Source: Lineus longissimus (Eukaryota; Nemertea; Pilidiophora; Heteronemertea; Lineidae). Taken from it: a DNA stretch of 64,000 nucleotides. Below the pieces are notes generated by a model that saw only the letters and a program-made list of their open reading frames with translations, made no database searches and was not told the origin of the DNA. Position numbers and translations under genes: made by a program. Location: assembly GCF_910592395.1 (NCBI RefSeq), contig NC_088324.1:6352953-6416952 (forward strand), in the 5' to 3' direction. Of the stretch, positions 34,201 to 43,029 are shown one piece after another. Within the stretch, counting starts at the first letter, position 1. Every line of letters begins with the position of its first letter.

Positions 34201-34723
34201 TCGTGAATGTGGCAGTTGTCTTTATTTCTATAAACACCTCGAGAGCTTTTTCAAGTAATAAAAGCTTAATTAGCTATCCAGATCAGAGTCCAATATATTT
34301 ACAGTAATATAGTAATATGTCTACAGAAAGAGCAGTTCCTTATATGTAAATTGTCGATCAGACGAATACTAAGCTAGCTATGTGCCAAAGTACAAACCAG
34401 GCACAAGACCAATGATACTGGGTCAAGGAAGTTTTGTTAATGCTTTCGACTCTTCCGTAGCATTCTTGTTCACCAAACAAGGAACAGTGCACGAAACTTT
34501 ACAGGAATTAGTAGTTGTGGACCATATTCGATCTAAGCTTGATTGTACCAGAGAATGCTTGAAACAATTCATGACGAGTGAGGCAGAAAAGTGTCTCGGG
34601 TTCCTTTACGAAGTCAGAAGGACCAGTTGTGCGGTTTACAAAGTATTTGTGTCGATCTCATCTTTAAATAATTATGGGGCGACGACAACAAGGTATCAAC
34701 GACAGGAATTTGCATGTACCTAA
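25104..34723 (+). CDS. Gene 4: laminin-G/PAN-like protein carrying a DIRS insertion
   Basis: Exons: C4 25104-25278 (inner Met 25179), D4 30305-30372, A4 32828-33393, B4 34461-34723. The C-D intron is expanded by 4.7 kb through the retrotransposon at 25337-30008. A-exon changes at the first codons (PSGNAEY for LSGNAKY) sit at the domain edge. The A-B intron (33394-34460) has lost about 640 bp found in units 2 and 3. All PAN cysteines are present. It has the same exon D problem as gene 2. Confidence 0.55.
25337..25377. repeat. Left terminal inverted repeat of the DIRS element
   Basis: 41 bases, CTGTTTCATCTCATTATCAC onward. The exact reverse complement forms the first part of the internal complementary region at 29672-29712. 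The following 26 bases (TAGTGTACGCCCACTA) recur inverted at about 29893-29922. Confidence 0.92.
25477..26538 (+). CDS. Gag-like ORF1 of the DIRS element
   Basis: 353 residues from the first ATG after the terminal repeat. An acidic N-terminal half (YIDDDDVQ, DDDVEMADDDDAEAL, EESEDDDPF) is followed by a basic KKRK patch (residue 64 region) and a helical middle. The C-terminus is RG/Y-rich (residues about 300-345: YRGGHRSYGSKNYGGYN), probably nucleic-acid binding in place of zinc knuckles. Its position and composition fit the structural protein of DIRS elements. No enzymatic motif is visible. It overlaps the next ORF by 43 bases in a different frame. Confidence 0.85.
   Translation: MDSEVLDYIDDDDVQAGPSNKGATDTKDAGGPSLGAILLGMSQTLERLDKRMGEANIVEQPKKRKVTQEALDAGADDDVEMADDDDAEALLAGSSDDDHPAEYNEESEDDDPFSSIADEVVETEKCGPELGATLAKIINKRFWEPTALDLIKEKQANYAKPKNCEALTVPQVNPELRRKLSKELKNQDKGLGFCQKDLVKGSIAVAQATQEISKLISKDKREPIIRKLTDALALFGHSNYSLSMRRRELIKPGLKAKYAGLTSETVPLTKNLFGDEIEKTLKKVGRTDDVGRDAAISYRGGHRSYGSKNYGGYNPQYGRGNYRNNQYRGRNSRKPWSRQSWKKQPGSGTADRK
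26496..28577 (+). CDS. Reverse transcriptase / RNase H ORF of the DIRS element
   Basis: 693 residues. The RT fingers/palm run from about residue 110 (KEISQLLRKGVIEE), with the first catalytic Asp at 198 (TIDIKDAYYSVP) and the YIDD box at 262-265. RNase H spans about 424-540, with D428 (WTDAS), E462, D487 (FTDNM) and D538 (TADRAS). The C-terminal domain (about 568-645: LDLFASRKN, SWKPDPDAEAVDAF, AFPPFSII, VVPDWPTQPW) is the block that follows RNase H in DIRS1-type polyproteins, often described as methyltransferase-like; I cannot confirm activity. All catalytic acids are present. The ATG at 26496 lies inside the gag ORF; frameshifting or internal initiation would be needed. Confidence 0.93.
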   Translation: MEEAARQRDSRQKVETRIVTPQPSSPKAVVSCCLPSSACMNYQNFVDNTIKISRSEVENFEAGRVAKFKDRWKNYTSDPVILNAVSGYNIDFIQQPYQVKPPHETKFTEEEGAIVDKEISQLLRKGVIEECDETVLFRNKEGEFISTVFTRPKKDGTSRTILNLKYLNRFVEYHHFKMESLKTAVEMMTPGCHMATIDIKDAYYSVPISEKDRKYLRFHRKGTKYQFRVFPNGLAPCPRIFTKLLKPVVAMLRRSGVQLVVYIDDIFTCAGSSSECQRNVRLIVESLQTLGFIIHPEKSSLHPKQTATFLGFDLDSLCMVVKVAANKRLGIKDACNELLQLTNPRIRFVAEVTGKLVAACPGVQMGQLYYRQLENEKISALRLSHGNFEARMTLSDLAKSDLKWWVINIDSTSKPLSLGNPDFAIWTDASDAGFGFSRPDISVTNGDTWKPDEAGMHINVKEITAVWFALKALCPHERDKHIKVFTDNMTTLAYIRDFGGSHSLQCNEVARKIWVWARDRDLWISIAHVPGVDNVTADRASRHFDHETEWMLDPDEFRNIMQHYPKFDIKLDLFASRKNYQLDRFISWKPDPDAEAVDAFTLNWGTETFYAFPPFSIISRVLQKIIQDKASGILVVPDWPTQPWYATVRKLLIDKPHIIQARKHLLRIPGVDKLHPLWKRIKLLACPLSGSRC
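28424..29530 (+). CDS. Tyrosine recombinase ORF of the DIRS element
   Basis: 368 residues, overlapping the RT ORF by 154 bases in another frame. An N-terminal core-binding SAM-like region (about 50-165: SYLRKWESFC, KVLDFLLQLY) precedes the catalytic domain. R199 (LLTGQR), H308 and R311 (PHSCRSAS), W334 (GGWANAKTF) and nucleophile Y344 (FAKFY) form the expected R-H-R-H/W-Y set. The enzyme would integrate a circular cDNA without target duplication. The first 45 or so residues overlap the RT end and may not be translated. Confidence 0.93.
   Translation: MVCDSEEAVDRQAPHHSSEEASPTNTGSRQAPPTLETNKAIGLPLVRESLLEEDISAEAAEVILRSWRGGTRVGYDSYLRKWESFCLRHGCDQRHPSVSKVLDFLLQLYKTGLGHSALNCARSALSTIIIFPGNVPCGQHKRVCQFLQGVFNERPSLPSYTVTWDINLVLLYLEKVDTSSIKELSQKTVTLLALLTGQRLHTLHKSKRENLKFSVGVCSFYVDSLLKTTKPGRHRKAIVLKEFTDRPDLCIVDTLRHYVSRTDDACTDGALFISYVKPNKAVSRDTLSRWVSCSLRDSGVDITSFSPHSCRSASTSKMKAIGVPIDDVLHCGGWANAKTFAKFYDRPVNTSDNDANAGQALIKALPAK
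29531..29671. other. DIRS 3' untranslated stretch
   Basis: AT-rich, no ORF, between the recombinase stop and the internal complementary region. Confidence 0.6.
29672..29798. repeat. Internal complementary region of the DIRS element
   Basis: Two adjacent blocks: 29672-29712 is the exact reverse complement of the left end 25337-25377, and 29713-29798 is the exact reverse complement of the right end 29923-30008. Juxtaposed complements of both ends are diagnostic for DIRS1-type elements, where they are thought to template circular cDNA closure. Confidence 0.93.
29923..30008. repeat. Right terminal repeat of the DIRS element
   Basis: 86 bases, GTGATCCCTCCGTTTGTGAT onward, complementary to 29713-29798. 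The last base is placed at 30008 because removal of 25337-30008 restores the uninterrupted unit sequence exactly. Confidence 0.9.
30371..32482 (-). mobile_element. Pogo-like transposon copy E4
   Basis: Clear ends: CAGTAAGTTTGAATTTTATC at 30371 and the inverse ending at 32482, with TATA and TATATAG flanks. Its left end is the cleanest for defining the inverted repeat. Confidence 0.9.
30787..32200 (-). pseudogene. Pogo-like transposase remnant (E4)
   Basis: Start MPNAKIRK at 32200. The common one-base deletion splits it, and the NMNE motif has become NMNK. The catalytic LLLLDQFRPH and QPLDLTILRAFKAH blocks are intact in the frame 30903-31406. Confidence 0.82.
32828..33393 (+). CDS. Exon A4, laminin-G/ConA-like domain
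   Basis: 566 bp, open. VEAISVGDNPQKE replaces VERISVGDNPHKE; RNKSIPKPHVKLYRNGNLL is conserved. Phase 2 in, phase 1 out. Confidence 0.75.
34461..34723 (+). CDS. Exon B4, PAN/Apple-like module with stop
   Basis: Four cysteines present. The only difference from B2 in the cysteine region is CLKQF for CLRQF. Stop TAA at 34721-34723. Confidence 0.7.
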
Positions 34724-35800
34724 AGTAATAGAGCTCACTATCTAAGGAACAAAACAAGATATTACATTTTCATTGAAAAAAAGTCTTTGTAAATCATCTG
34801 ACCCATCTGCTCTGAAAATGGCATGACGATAGCACTGATAATAAGTGAGCTGTGAGCTAACGACTGAGATAAACAAAAGACAAGGTAGCTCCCCAATGTG
34901 GTACAAATTAGTTACGTGACTGAAAAATCTAACCCACTTGCAAAACTTCACATATTACCTATTATCCCAGGAAGTAAAAGCTCTCCGCCATGCAGGGTGA
35001 ACCCCCTCTACAGGTAACTATGCAGCGACGTCAAGCCGATATCAACTACAGGAATTTTGAAAATTAACTCACAGCGAGTGGAGCTACAAAATGATAATAT
35101 GATCCGAGGATGTCTGTACGGAAAGCTTAGGTGGAAAGGGGAAAAGGAAATGGGAAAAGCGTAATGCTGAAAGTATAAATCGCTTGAAATCTGCGGTTTT
35201 TTTAGTTGATGCGTTTGATAACAAGTTAGACCTGTAAGAAAGGCAAACTAATGAAGAAAAACGCCGACTTATATAACGCATGAGACGATAATAATGACGC
35301 AATTAGTCACAAACAGCTCAATATTGATGACTCATCGGAAGACTTTAATAATCTATATCGCAAATGATGACTTGGATATTTGTACAAATTTTGACTTTCG
35401 CTCTTATAAATTAATGATATGTACCACACACACACAAACAACGAGAGCATTGCTGTAAATACAATTGAAAGTTATTCCAAATTGTGATCATTGAAATTAC
35501 AGGTGATAAAGATTGATACCTTTTTTATTGGCCACCCGATATATCCTTTCAAACTCAATCTACTTTCCACTCAAGCAAAAAATGATTTATTGATAACAAA
35601 GACACAAGAAACATTTTGTTTCTCATAGCGAGAACTCGATCAATATAATATATAGATATTAAACGTATTGACTTCATATAGTTCATATAATGCAATATTA
35701 CACCGACGAATTCAAAGCAAAACTGGACATCCTATCGCTATTTTCCAAATGGTTCAAGGCACTAGGTCGTATTCGACTTGGTACAAGAGTAAGACCGATT

Positions 35801-38800
35801 ATGACAGTTGATCAGAATCATGGCAGAGATTCCGAAAACGTGCTGTTAATTGACTTCAACTTTTGCTGGTGTTTGATGGTGGCATCAGTGATGATTTCGT
35901 GGTCATACTTAATGTGCATTTGTGTGCTTATAACACTTAATATAGGAGGTGTGACTGCTGGCTCTCCCCCGAAAGGTAAGATAGAGACCACGATATAAGG
36001 GCGTTCTTAAAATTAAGCTCATTATAGTTTAAGTATTCGCTGCAAGAAACTGTCGTTTATGGGTTCTAATATGATTGTTAGCTCTTCTGGATTACAAGCT
36101 TGATGGATCTGATCCGGATATACGGTTAGTATATCACATCACTTAACAGTAAGTTTGAATTTTATCGGTCTTTTCGCAAGTTAGGCCAAACCTTATTAAA
36201 GTGTGCATAATGGGTACAAGAGGGTACGTGTTCAAAGCACACACTACCGCAAGGAATATTATGACACGATCAGGACAGATTGTCCTGTCATACGATAATG
36301 TTTAATTCATGTCATTTGAAAATGACATGAGTGAGCCAGAGTTTGAAGAAAGCATTGATGCATTCTGTTTTGAAAAATCACTTAACTTTGAGTTGGCCTA
36401 GATCAGTAGATGACTGACCAAAACTAATGCTGACCTGTCCGAAATTACACTTTATTTCCAATCATGAAAAATTCAGTACATTCGCTTTTTGAAAATGTCC
36501 TTTTCTAAATCAATTCTCATTACGTTTAAGGCACATTCAGATTTCTGACCATAGGAAGAGTAAAAAAAAATAAGGCATCACCTGAATCATTATTCTCAAG
36601 CTGATCAAAATCAATCTCATTGTCCTCATCATCTTCATCTTAAGGAAGGTCATTAGCAATATTTCTGTACTCCCCGTTTTCATTCCGGATGAGTCCAGCT
36701 ACCTGAAAGGCACGTGCTGTGGATTCAGAGGGGAGGTCATCCCAAGCTCGGCTATGTAGAATAGATGCAAGGGGTTGACTCATAGATGTGCACCGCGCGG
36801 GAATGTTATCAAGGAGCACACCAGCTTCTACAATAGGGGTACAGAATTCATCAGCCAAGTGAGGTCTAAACTGATCTAAGAGTAAAAGATCTAAGAGTAA
36901 AAGCCTTGTATTTGGTTCAAATTCACCGACGAAATACAATACGTTTCCGTTTCATGAAATCGCTGATCCATCCTGGAGAGCACTGAAAGAGGGACCGTTC
37001 CGGTCGGTTCAAAAGGTAGTTGTCTCTATCATCACTTGGTAGATCATCCCACCAGCGGTGAAATTCCAGCTCGGCAGCATGGACCAGATCACCTCTGGAG
37101 ACGGTGAGGGCAAGACGAGAAATTCGAGAAATCGGTTGTGAGCCTGCTCCTCCACTTGTGGCCGCCATCCGTCGTGGTCGCTTCTGACCCTCCTACTTTG
37201 AGCATTGTTCTCGGCCTGCTCCATTAACGTTTCCCGATTTGCTATCCATCTTCGCAATGACGTATCTGCCAACCTGAAGCGTCCGGCATATTCTGCCACA
37301 TTAAGCAGCCAACCATGTTCAATCGCATGTTCGCAATCGATGACGCGGGCGCAATCGTGCAGTTACACTCTAGCTGTTGTGACGTCTTGGTAGTCTAGAA
37401 CTAGCAACTTCATCATCCTCATCAGTGTCCATACCAATGGGAGTTGAGAGTATGAACACAAGATACAACAGATTTTTTCGAATTTTCGCATTGGGCATTA
37501 TCTCCAGCTGGAAAAGCTCTGTCCTGAAGCTTAGAGGCCTGCATGTACCATAAACCTACCTGTACATATTACATCACGGCAATAATCGAGTCAAGCAAAC
37601 CACACTCATGGGGACATCAAGCCTGGCTGAAAATTGATTAGGCCAAGTTGACGCTACTGCCTAACCCAGGATCTAATGCTTACCTGATTTCTCCCATTGT
37701 GGGCCTCAAATTGGTTTTGGCTGTAAACTAGGCCGAAGACCGATAAAATCCGAACTTGCTGTATATAGTAACTGGCTTCAGGCCACTTCGGGTCACTTTA
37801 GCCCAATGGTAATAGGCAGGTTTCGCACCGTTACGAACTACGAAAACCGAGCACGAAAATCGAAAGAAGACGAAGAGATATTCTCATAGGGGAGCAAAAT
37901 CTAAAGTCTTCTCCTGCTTGTTGGCTGGGGAAGCGTAATGTAACGAAGAATTAGACATATTTTTTATTATAATAGTGGATTAAAATCAATAGTCTTCACC
38001 AGCCAACCCAAGCTTAATTAAAAACATCACTTTACAACCGGAAAGCAACTATCACTTACATGTTTACCATCCCGTGACCAGCTCAATTTTTATCATTTTT
38101 ATCTCGTAGCCTATCTGGAAATGCGAAGTACGTTGAGTCTCTAGTTTTTGGGAAAGTGCTTCAGTTTAATGATAAGCACGCATCTGCAACTCTACCTTAT
38201 GTAAATACATTCAAATACAAACAGATTACAATTACCTTTTATATAAGATTCCTTCAGGACAAGCTTGCCCAGAATATGTGGATAAGTTTCTATACTGATG
38301 TAGAAAGAATTAGCATAGGAGATAACCCACGTAAGGAAGTGGAGATTGGTATTTGGCACACGGATACCTCTAAATATATCAATGCACGAGACTTTTTTCA
38401 CTTTTCAGTCGGCTATCAATCGTTTGTCAGTCGCAAATGTTGGCAGCATTTTGCTGTTACAATTACCAGGAATCAGTCTATTCCTAAGCCCCATGTCAAA
38501 CTTTATAGGAACGGGAACCTCTTAAGAATGACAAAGTATGAGCGATATAAAAACACGCATGTGTGGAGAAAGTATTCATTTTTGGGTAAATTCATTCAAA
38601 TGAATCAAATGTCGAATTTTAGGTTTTACCCAACTATCGTGACAAAACTTGATATTTTAAGGGGAAAAAAAAGAGGTAGGTTGGTCAACTCGTTAATTAT
38701 CTGAGCCTGAGGGCTTCACCACGACTTTGAAGACGAGTTTATTATTTTCATATTATGCACTGGTCCGAATAGGAATTTTAGGATATTATTGTGCTTGGAG

Positions 38801-40385
38801 ACGTAATTTTCTTGTGAAAACTTGAATTTATGTTGATATTAGAAAACTGTAATTCACCATCCAATCAGTCGTAAATGGGCATCATCAGATACCTACGCTA
38901 ATCAAATAAAAAATCAGCATTTTTTAGCATGCGAAATGTCCCCAAACCTCTTCGGCACAAGCAGCTTGTTTTTAAAGGAATGTGTTTATTTTTCTCCTGT
39001 TTCTTAACAAACAATACTTCTGAATGTTTTTGACGATCTGTAAATTTTGTTTGTACTCTTAGTTATAAAAAACACTATTTTCGTAAATGTTCCCCCTCAA
39101 CCCTTCACCTCATTAACAGGGTCACTGAAGGCAGTGAAGGCAGTGTTGCTTTGCCGTGATTTGTTGGGCAGAAACCTTGCAAACTACGCCTTTTCTTTCC
39201 CACTTTTCTAATTGTTCGAAGCTAACTTAGGAAAAGATGACGAATGTACGCACTGCCAGTGTATTTTAATGTGTTCAAGCAATTACAAGTTATGTCATCT
39301 GCCACCGAGGTTGTTTGGGGCTCTCCCCGATTCGCCAAGTAAAAAGGAAACATCTATATCTACAGCAAGACGTCACAGCGTAGATCCATGGCTCCATGCA
39401 GCGGCTTACTAGTGCATCGGTCCTCATGGACAGGATCGACGCATGGAGGGCTGACTCGGTTCAAATCGGAGTCAACATCGGAATAGCATGATAATTCAAG
39501 CAGATTTGGAATTTTTCCCTTTTTTCGTGAAATTGGTCGATGGAAACAACTTTATGGAGGTGACTGGGCAGCCGACAGCTTGGGAATACTGCCCATCAAT
39601 TACTAATACCAACGGTCCTCCGAACAAGCATATTTCGGCTCAAATTTAGATATTAACTTCTTGTGTCCTCCAATAATGAACTTTGGAATAGCTTTATAGT
39701 ACAATTTGAGAAATATTGGCATCTGTTCAACAAGATAGCGGCCGAAACATGACCATTATTTGCAGCGAACATATGCCGAACAGGGTATATCGCAAAAGCT
39801 TTCTTAATTCTTGATATTGTGCTGCTCTAGGGGAAATTGCTGAAAACAATGCATAGGCCTATTCATGAATGGGGCAGTTGTCTTTATGTCTGAAAACACC
39901 TCGAGAGCTTTTTCAAGTAATAAAAGCTTAATAGCTATCCAGATCAGAGTTCAATATATTTACAGTAATATAGTAATATGTCTATAGAAAGAGAAGTTCC
40001 TTATATGTAAATTGTCGATCAGACGAATACTAAAGCTAGATATGTGCCAAAGTATAAACCAGGCACAAGACCAATGATACTGGGTCAAGGAAGTTTTGTT
40101 AATGCTTTCCACTCTTCCGTAGCATTCCTGTTCACCAAACAAGGTACAGTGCACGAAACTTTACAAGAATTAGTAGTTGTGGAACATATTCGATCTAAGC
40201 TTGATTGTACCAGAGAATGCTTGAGACAATTCATGACTAGTGAGGCAGAAAAGTGTCTCGGGTTCCTTTACGAAGTCAGAAGAACCAGTTGTGCGGTTTA
40301 CAACGTATTTGTGTCGATCTCATCTTTAAATAATTATGGAGCGACAACAACCAGGTATCAACGACAGGAATTTGCATGTACCTAA
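35801..40385 (+). CDS. Gene 5: laminin-G/PAN-like protein, damaged exon D
   Basis: Exons: C5 35801-35975 (inner Met 35876), D5 36082-36148, A5 38110-38675, B5 40123-40385. The C-D intron is shortened by a deletion that includes the poly(G) site. D5 is one base shorter than the others and contains an in-frame TAA just before the transposon (CACTTAACAG). Exons A5 and B5 are nonetheless fully open. Either D is skipped or the copy is recently dead. It is followed by the repeat at 40505-41912, as gene 1 is followed by its twin. Confidence 0.52.
36147..37761 (-). mobile_element. Pogo-like transposon copy E5, internally deleted
   Basis: Both ends are recognisable (CAGTAAGTTTG at 36147; CTTGCTG at 37761). 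The length is 1.6 kb, because about 120 bp near 36775 and about 480 bp near 36930 are deleted relative to E2. Confidence 0.87.
36575..37498 (-). pseudogene. Pogo-like transposase remnant (E5)
   Basis: The N-terminal HTH half and short pieces of the catalytic half remain. The deletion at 36930 joins FEPNTR-coding sequence directly to the KRIVFRR block, and the NMNE region is gone. Confidence 0.82.
38110..38675 (+). CDS. Exon A5, laminin-G/ConA-like domain
   Basis: 566 bp, open. Conservative local changes: YVNTFKY, MWISFYT, RISIGDNPRKE, QSFVSRK. Acceptor CTCGTAG; donor AGAG/GTAGGT. Confidence 0.75.
40123..40385 (+). CDS. Exon B5, PAN/Apple-like module with stop
   Basis: Four cysteines present. 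VVEHIRS and VYNVF are shared only with B1, and the flanking DNA is also closest to unit 1. Confidence 0.7.
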
Positions 40386-40504
40386 AGTAATAGAGCTCGC
40401 TATTTAAGGGACAAAGCAAGATATTACATTTTCATTGAAAAAAAATTGTTGTAAATCATCTGACCCATCTTTTCTGAAATTGGCATGACGATAGCACTGA
40501 TAAT

Positions 40505-41912
40505 GAAACTGCCAGGGGCCATTGTGCTCACCGTATAGATATTTTGTGCTTTGGAATTCATCCAGATTAAGAAACATTGTACATGTATAGTATATAGGTC
40601 AAACCAAAGTCGGTATGACACGTGATGTATCGTTGCTTGTAGTAAGTACCATAAGAATATCATCAAAAACAAGTCACTAATGAAAAAGATATTGCACGTT
40701 TAACCTATTTTAGTTTTTGCCTCCTGGTGGCCGAGTTGGTACCAGTTCAGATCGAAATTCGGTGTCCGAGGTTACATGACGTAGGGAGTCATGTGTATCA
40801 AATTTCAAGTTCAAAGCTTTAGTGGTTAAGAAACGTGCCATTGTTACAATCAAACGACCAATTTACGCCATTTGACCTCTGTGACCTTGAAAAGCAGGTC
40901 AGATCAAAAATTCATATGATATGTGATGTATCCTTGCTAGGAGAAATTCAGGGTCAGAGGTCACCTGACCTAGGGGGTCCTTTAAACAAAGTCTCAAGTT
41001 CATAGCCCTAGGGGTTAACAAACGTTCCACAGATTCGATCAAATGGCCAATTTACACCATTTGACCTCTGTGACCTTGACAAGTATGTCAAATCAAAAAC
41101 CCGTATCATATGTGATGTATCCTTGCTAAGAGTATCTACCATAAAAATTTTACCAAAAACTAATCAGTAATAAGCGAGATATGGCACTATTCAAATTTTT
41201 GGTTTTGGCCACCTGGGGGCCAAGTAAAAAAATCAGACCAGAACGAAAATCAGTGTCACAGGTCATCTGACCTAGGGGGTCTTGTGTACTAAGTTTAAAG
41301 TTCATAGCTTAAGTGGTTAAGAAACGTGCCATATTTACACACAAACGGCCAATTCACACCATTTGACCTCTGTAACCTTGAAAAGTACGCCACATCGACC
41401 TGATTTTTTGTGAACATGTAGAGCTATGTAACAGGTGTCTACATACCAAATTTAAAGATTATAGGACGAATAAAGACAAAACGTGCCACTATCGCTGAAA
41501 TTTTAGAGTTTGACCTCTGTGACCTTGAAAAGTAGGTTAAATCAAAAACCCGTACGATATGTAATGTATCCTTGCTAGGGGTACATACCATGAAATGTTT
41601 CTCAAAAACAAATCAGTAATAAATGAGATATTGCACATTTTAACTTTTCAGTTTTAGCCCCCTGGTGGCAAAGTCAAGAATCAGACCGGAGCGAAATTCA
41701 GTTTCAGGGTACATATGACCTTGAGAATGATGTATATAAAGTTTCAGGTACATAGCACAAGCGGTTAAGAAACGTGCCACAGGATACGACGACGACGACG
41801 GACGACGACGACGACGGACGACGACGACGACGGACGACGACGACGACGGACGACGACGACGACGACGGACGACGGACACTGCGGCATCGTATAGACTCCC
41901 CTACGGTGAGCC
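40505..41912. mobile_element. Interspersed repeat with TGACCT-rich modules (copy 2)
   Basis: At the same point of the unit as copy 1 and nearly identical to it, with the same AAT duplication (40502-40504 and 41913-41915). Identity of position means it was copied as part of the unit and not inserted twice. One TGACCTCTGTGACCTTGA module has changed to CTGTAACC. Confidence 0.82.
41787..41878. repeat. (CGACGACGACGG)n microsatellite, expanded
   Basis: One GACGACGACGACG block longer than the copy at 6821-6895, the main length difference between the two repeat copies. Confidence 0.93.
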
Positions 41913-42854
41913 AATAAGTGAGCTGCGAGATAACGACTGAGATAAACAAGAGACAAGGTAGCTCATCAATGTGGTACAAATTAGTTACGTGACTGAAAAA
42001 ATCTAACCCACTTGCACAACTTCACATATTACCTATTATCCCTGAAAGTAAAAGCTCTCCGCCATGCAGGATGAATCCCCCCTACAGGTAACTATGCAGC
42101 GACGTCAAGCCGATATCAACTACAGGAATTTTGAAAATTAAATCACAGCGAGTGGAGCTGCAAAATGATAATATGCTCCTAGAATGTCTGTACGGAAAGC
42201 TCAGGTGGAAAGGGGAAAAGGAAATGGGAAAAGCGTAATGCTGAAAGTATAAATCGCTTGAAATCTGCGGGTTTTTTGGTTGATGCGCTTGATAACAAGT
42301 TAGACCTGTAAGAAAGGCAAACTAATGAAGAAAAACGCGGACTCATATAACGCATGAGACGATAATAATGAGGCAATTAGTCACAAACAGCTCAATATTG
42401 ATGACTCATCGAAAGTCTTTAAAAATCTATATCGTAAATGATGACTTGGATATTTGTACAAATTTTGACTTTCGCTCTTATAAATTAATGATATGTACCA
42501 CACACACACAAACAACGAGAGCATTGCTGTAAATACAATTGAAAGTTATTCCAAATTGTGATCATTGAAATTACAGGTGATAAAGATTGATACCTTTTTT
42601 ATTGGCCACCCGATATATCCTTTCAAACTCAATCTACTTTCCACTCAAGCAAAAAATGATTTATTAGTAACAAAGACACAAGAAACATTTTGTTTCTCAT
42701 AGCGAAAACTCGATCAATATAATAATATATAGATATTAGACGTATTGACTTCATATAGTTCATATAATGTAATATTACAACGGCGAATTCAAAGCAAAAC
42801 TGGACATTCAAGGCACTAGGTCGTATTCGACTTGGTACAAGAGTAAGACCGATT

Positions 42855-43029
42855 ATGACAGTTGATCAGAATCATGGCATAGATTCCAAAAACGTGCTGT
42901 TAATTGACTTCAACTTTTGCTGGTGTTTGATGGTGGCATCAGTGATGATTTCCTTGTCATACTTAATGTGCATATGTGCGCTTATAACACTTAATATAGG
43001 AGGTGTGACTGCTGGCTCTCCCCCGAAAG
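42855..43029 (+). CDS. Exon C6, signal peptide
   Basis: Nearly identical to C2. Core SVMISLSYLMCICALITL; donor CCGAAAG/GTAAGA, phase 1. Confidence 0.58.
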
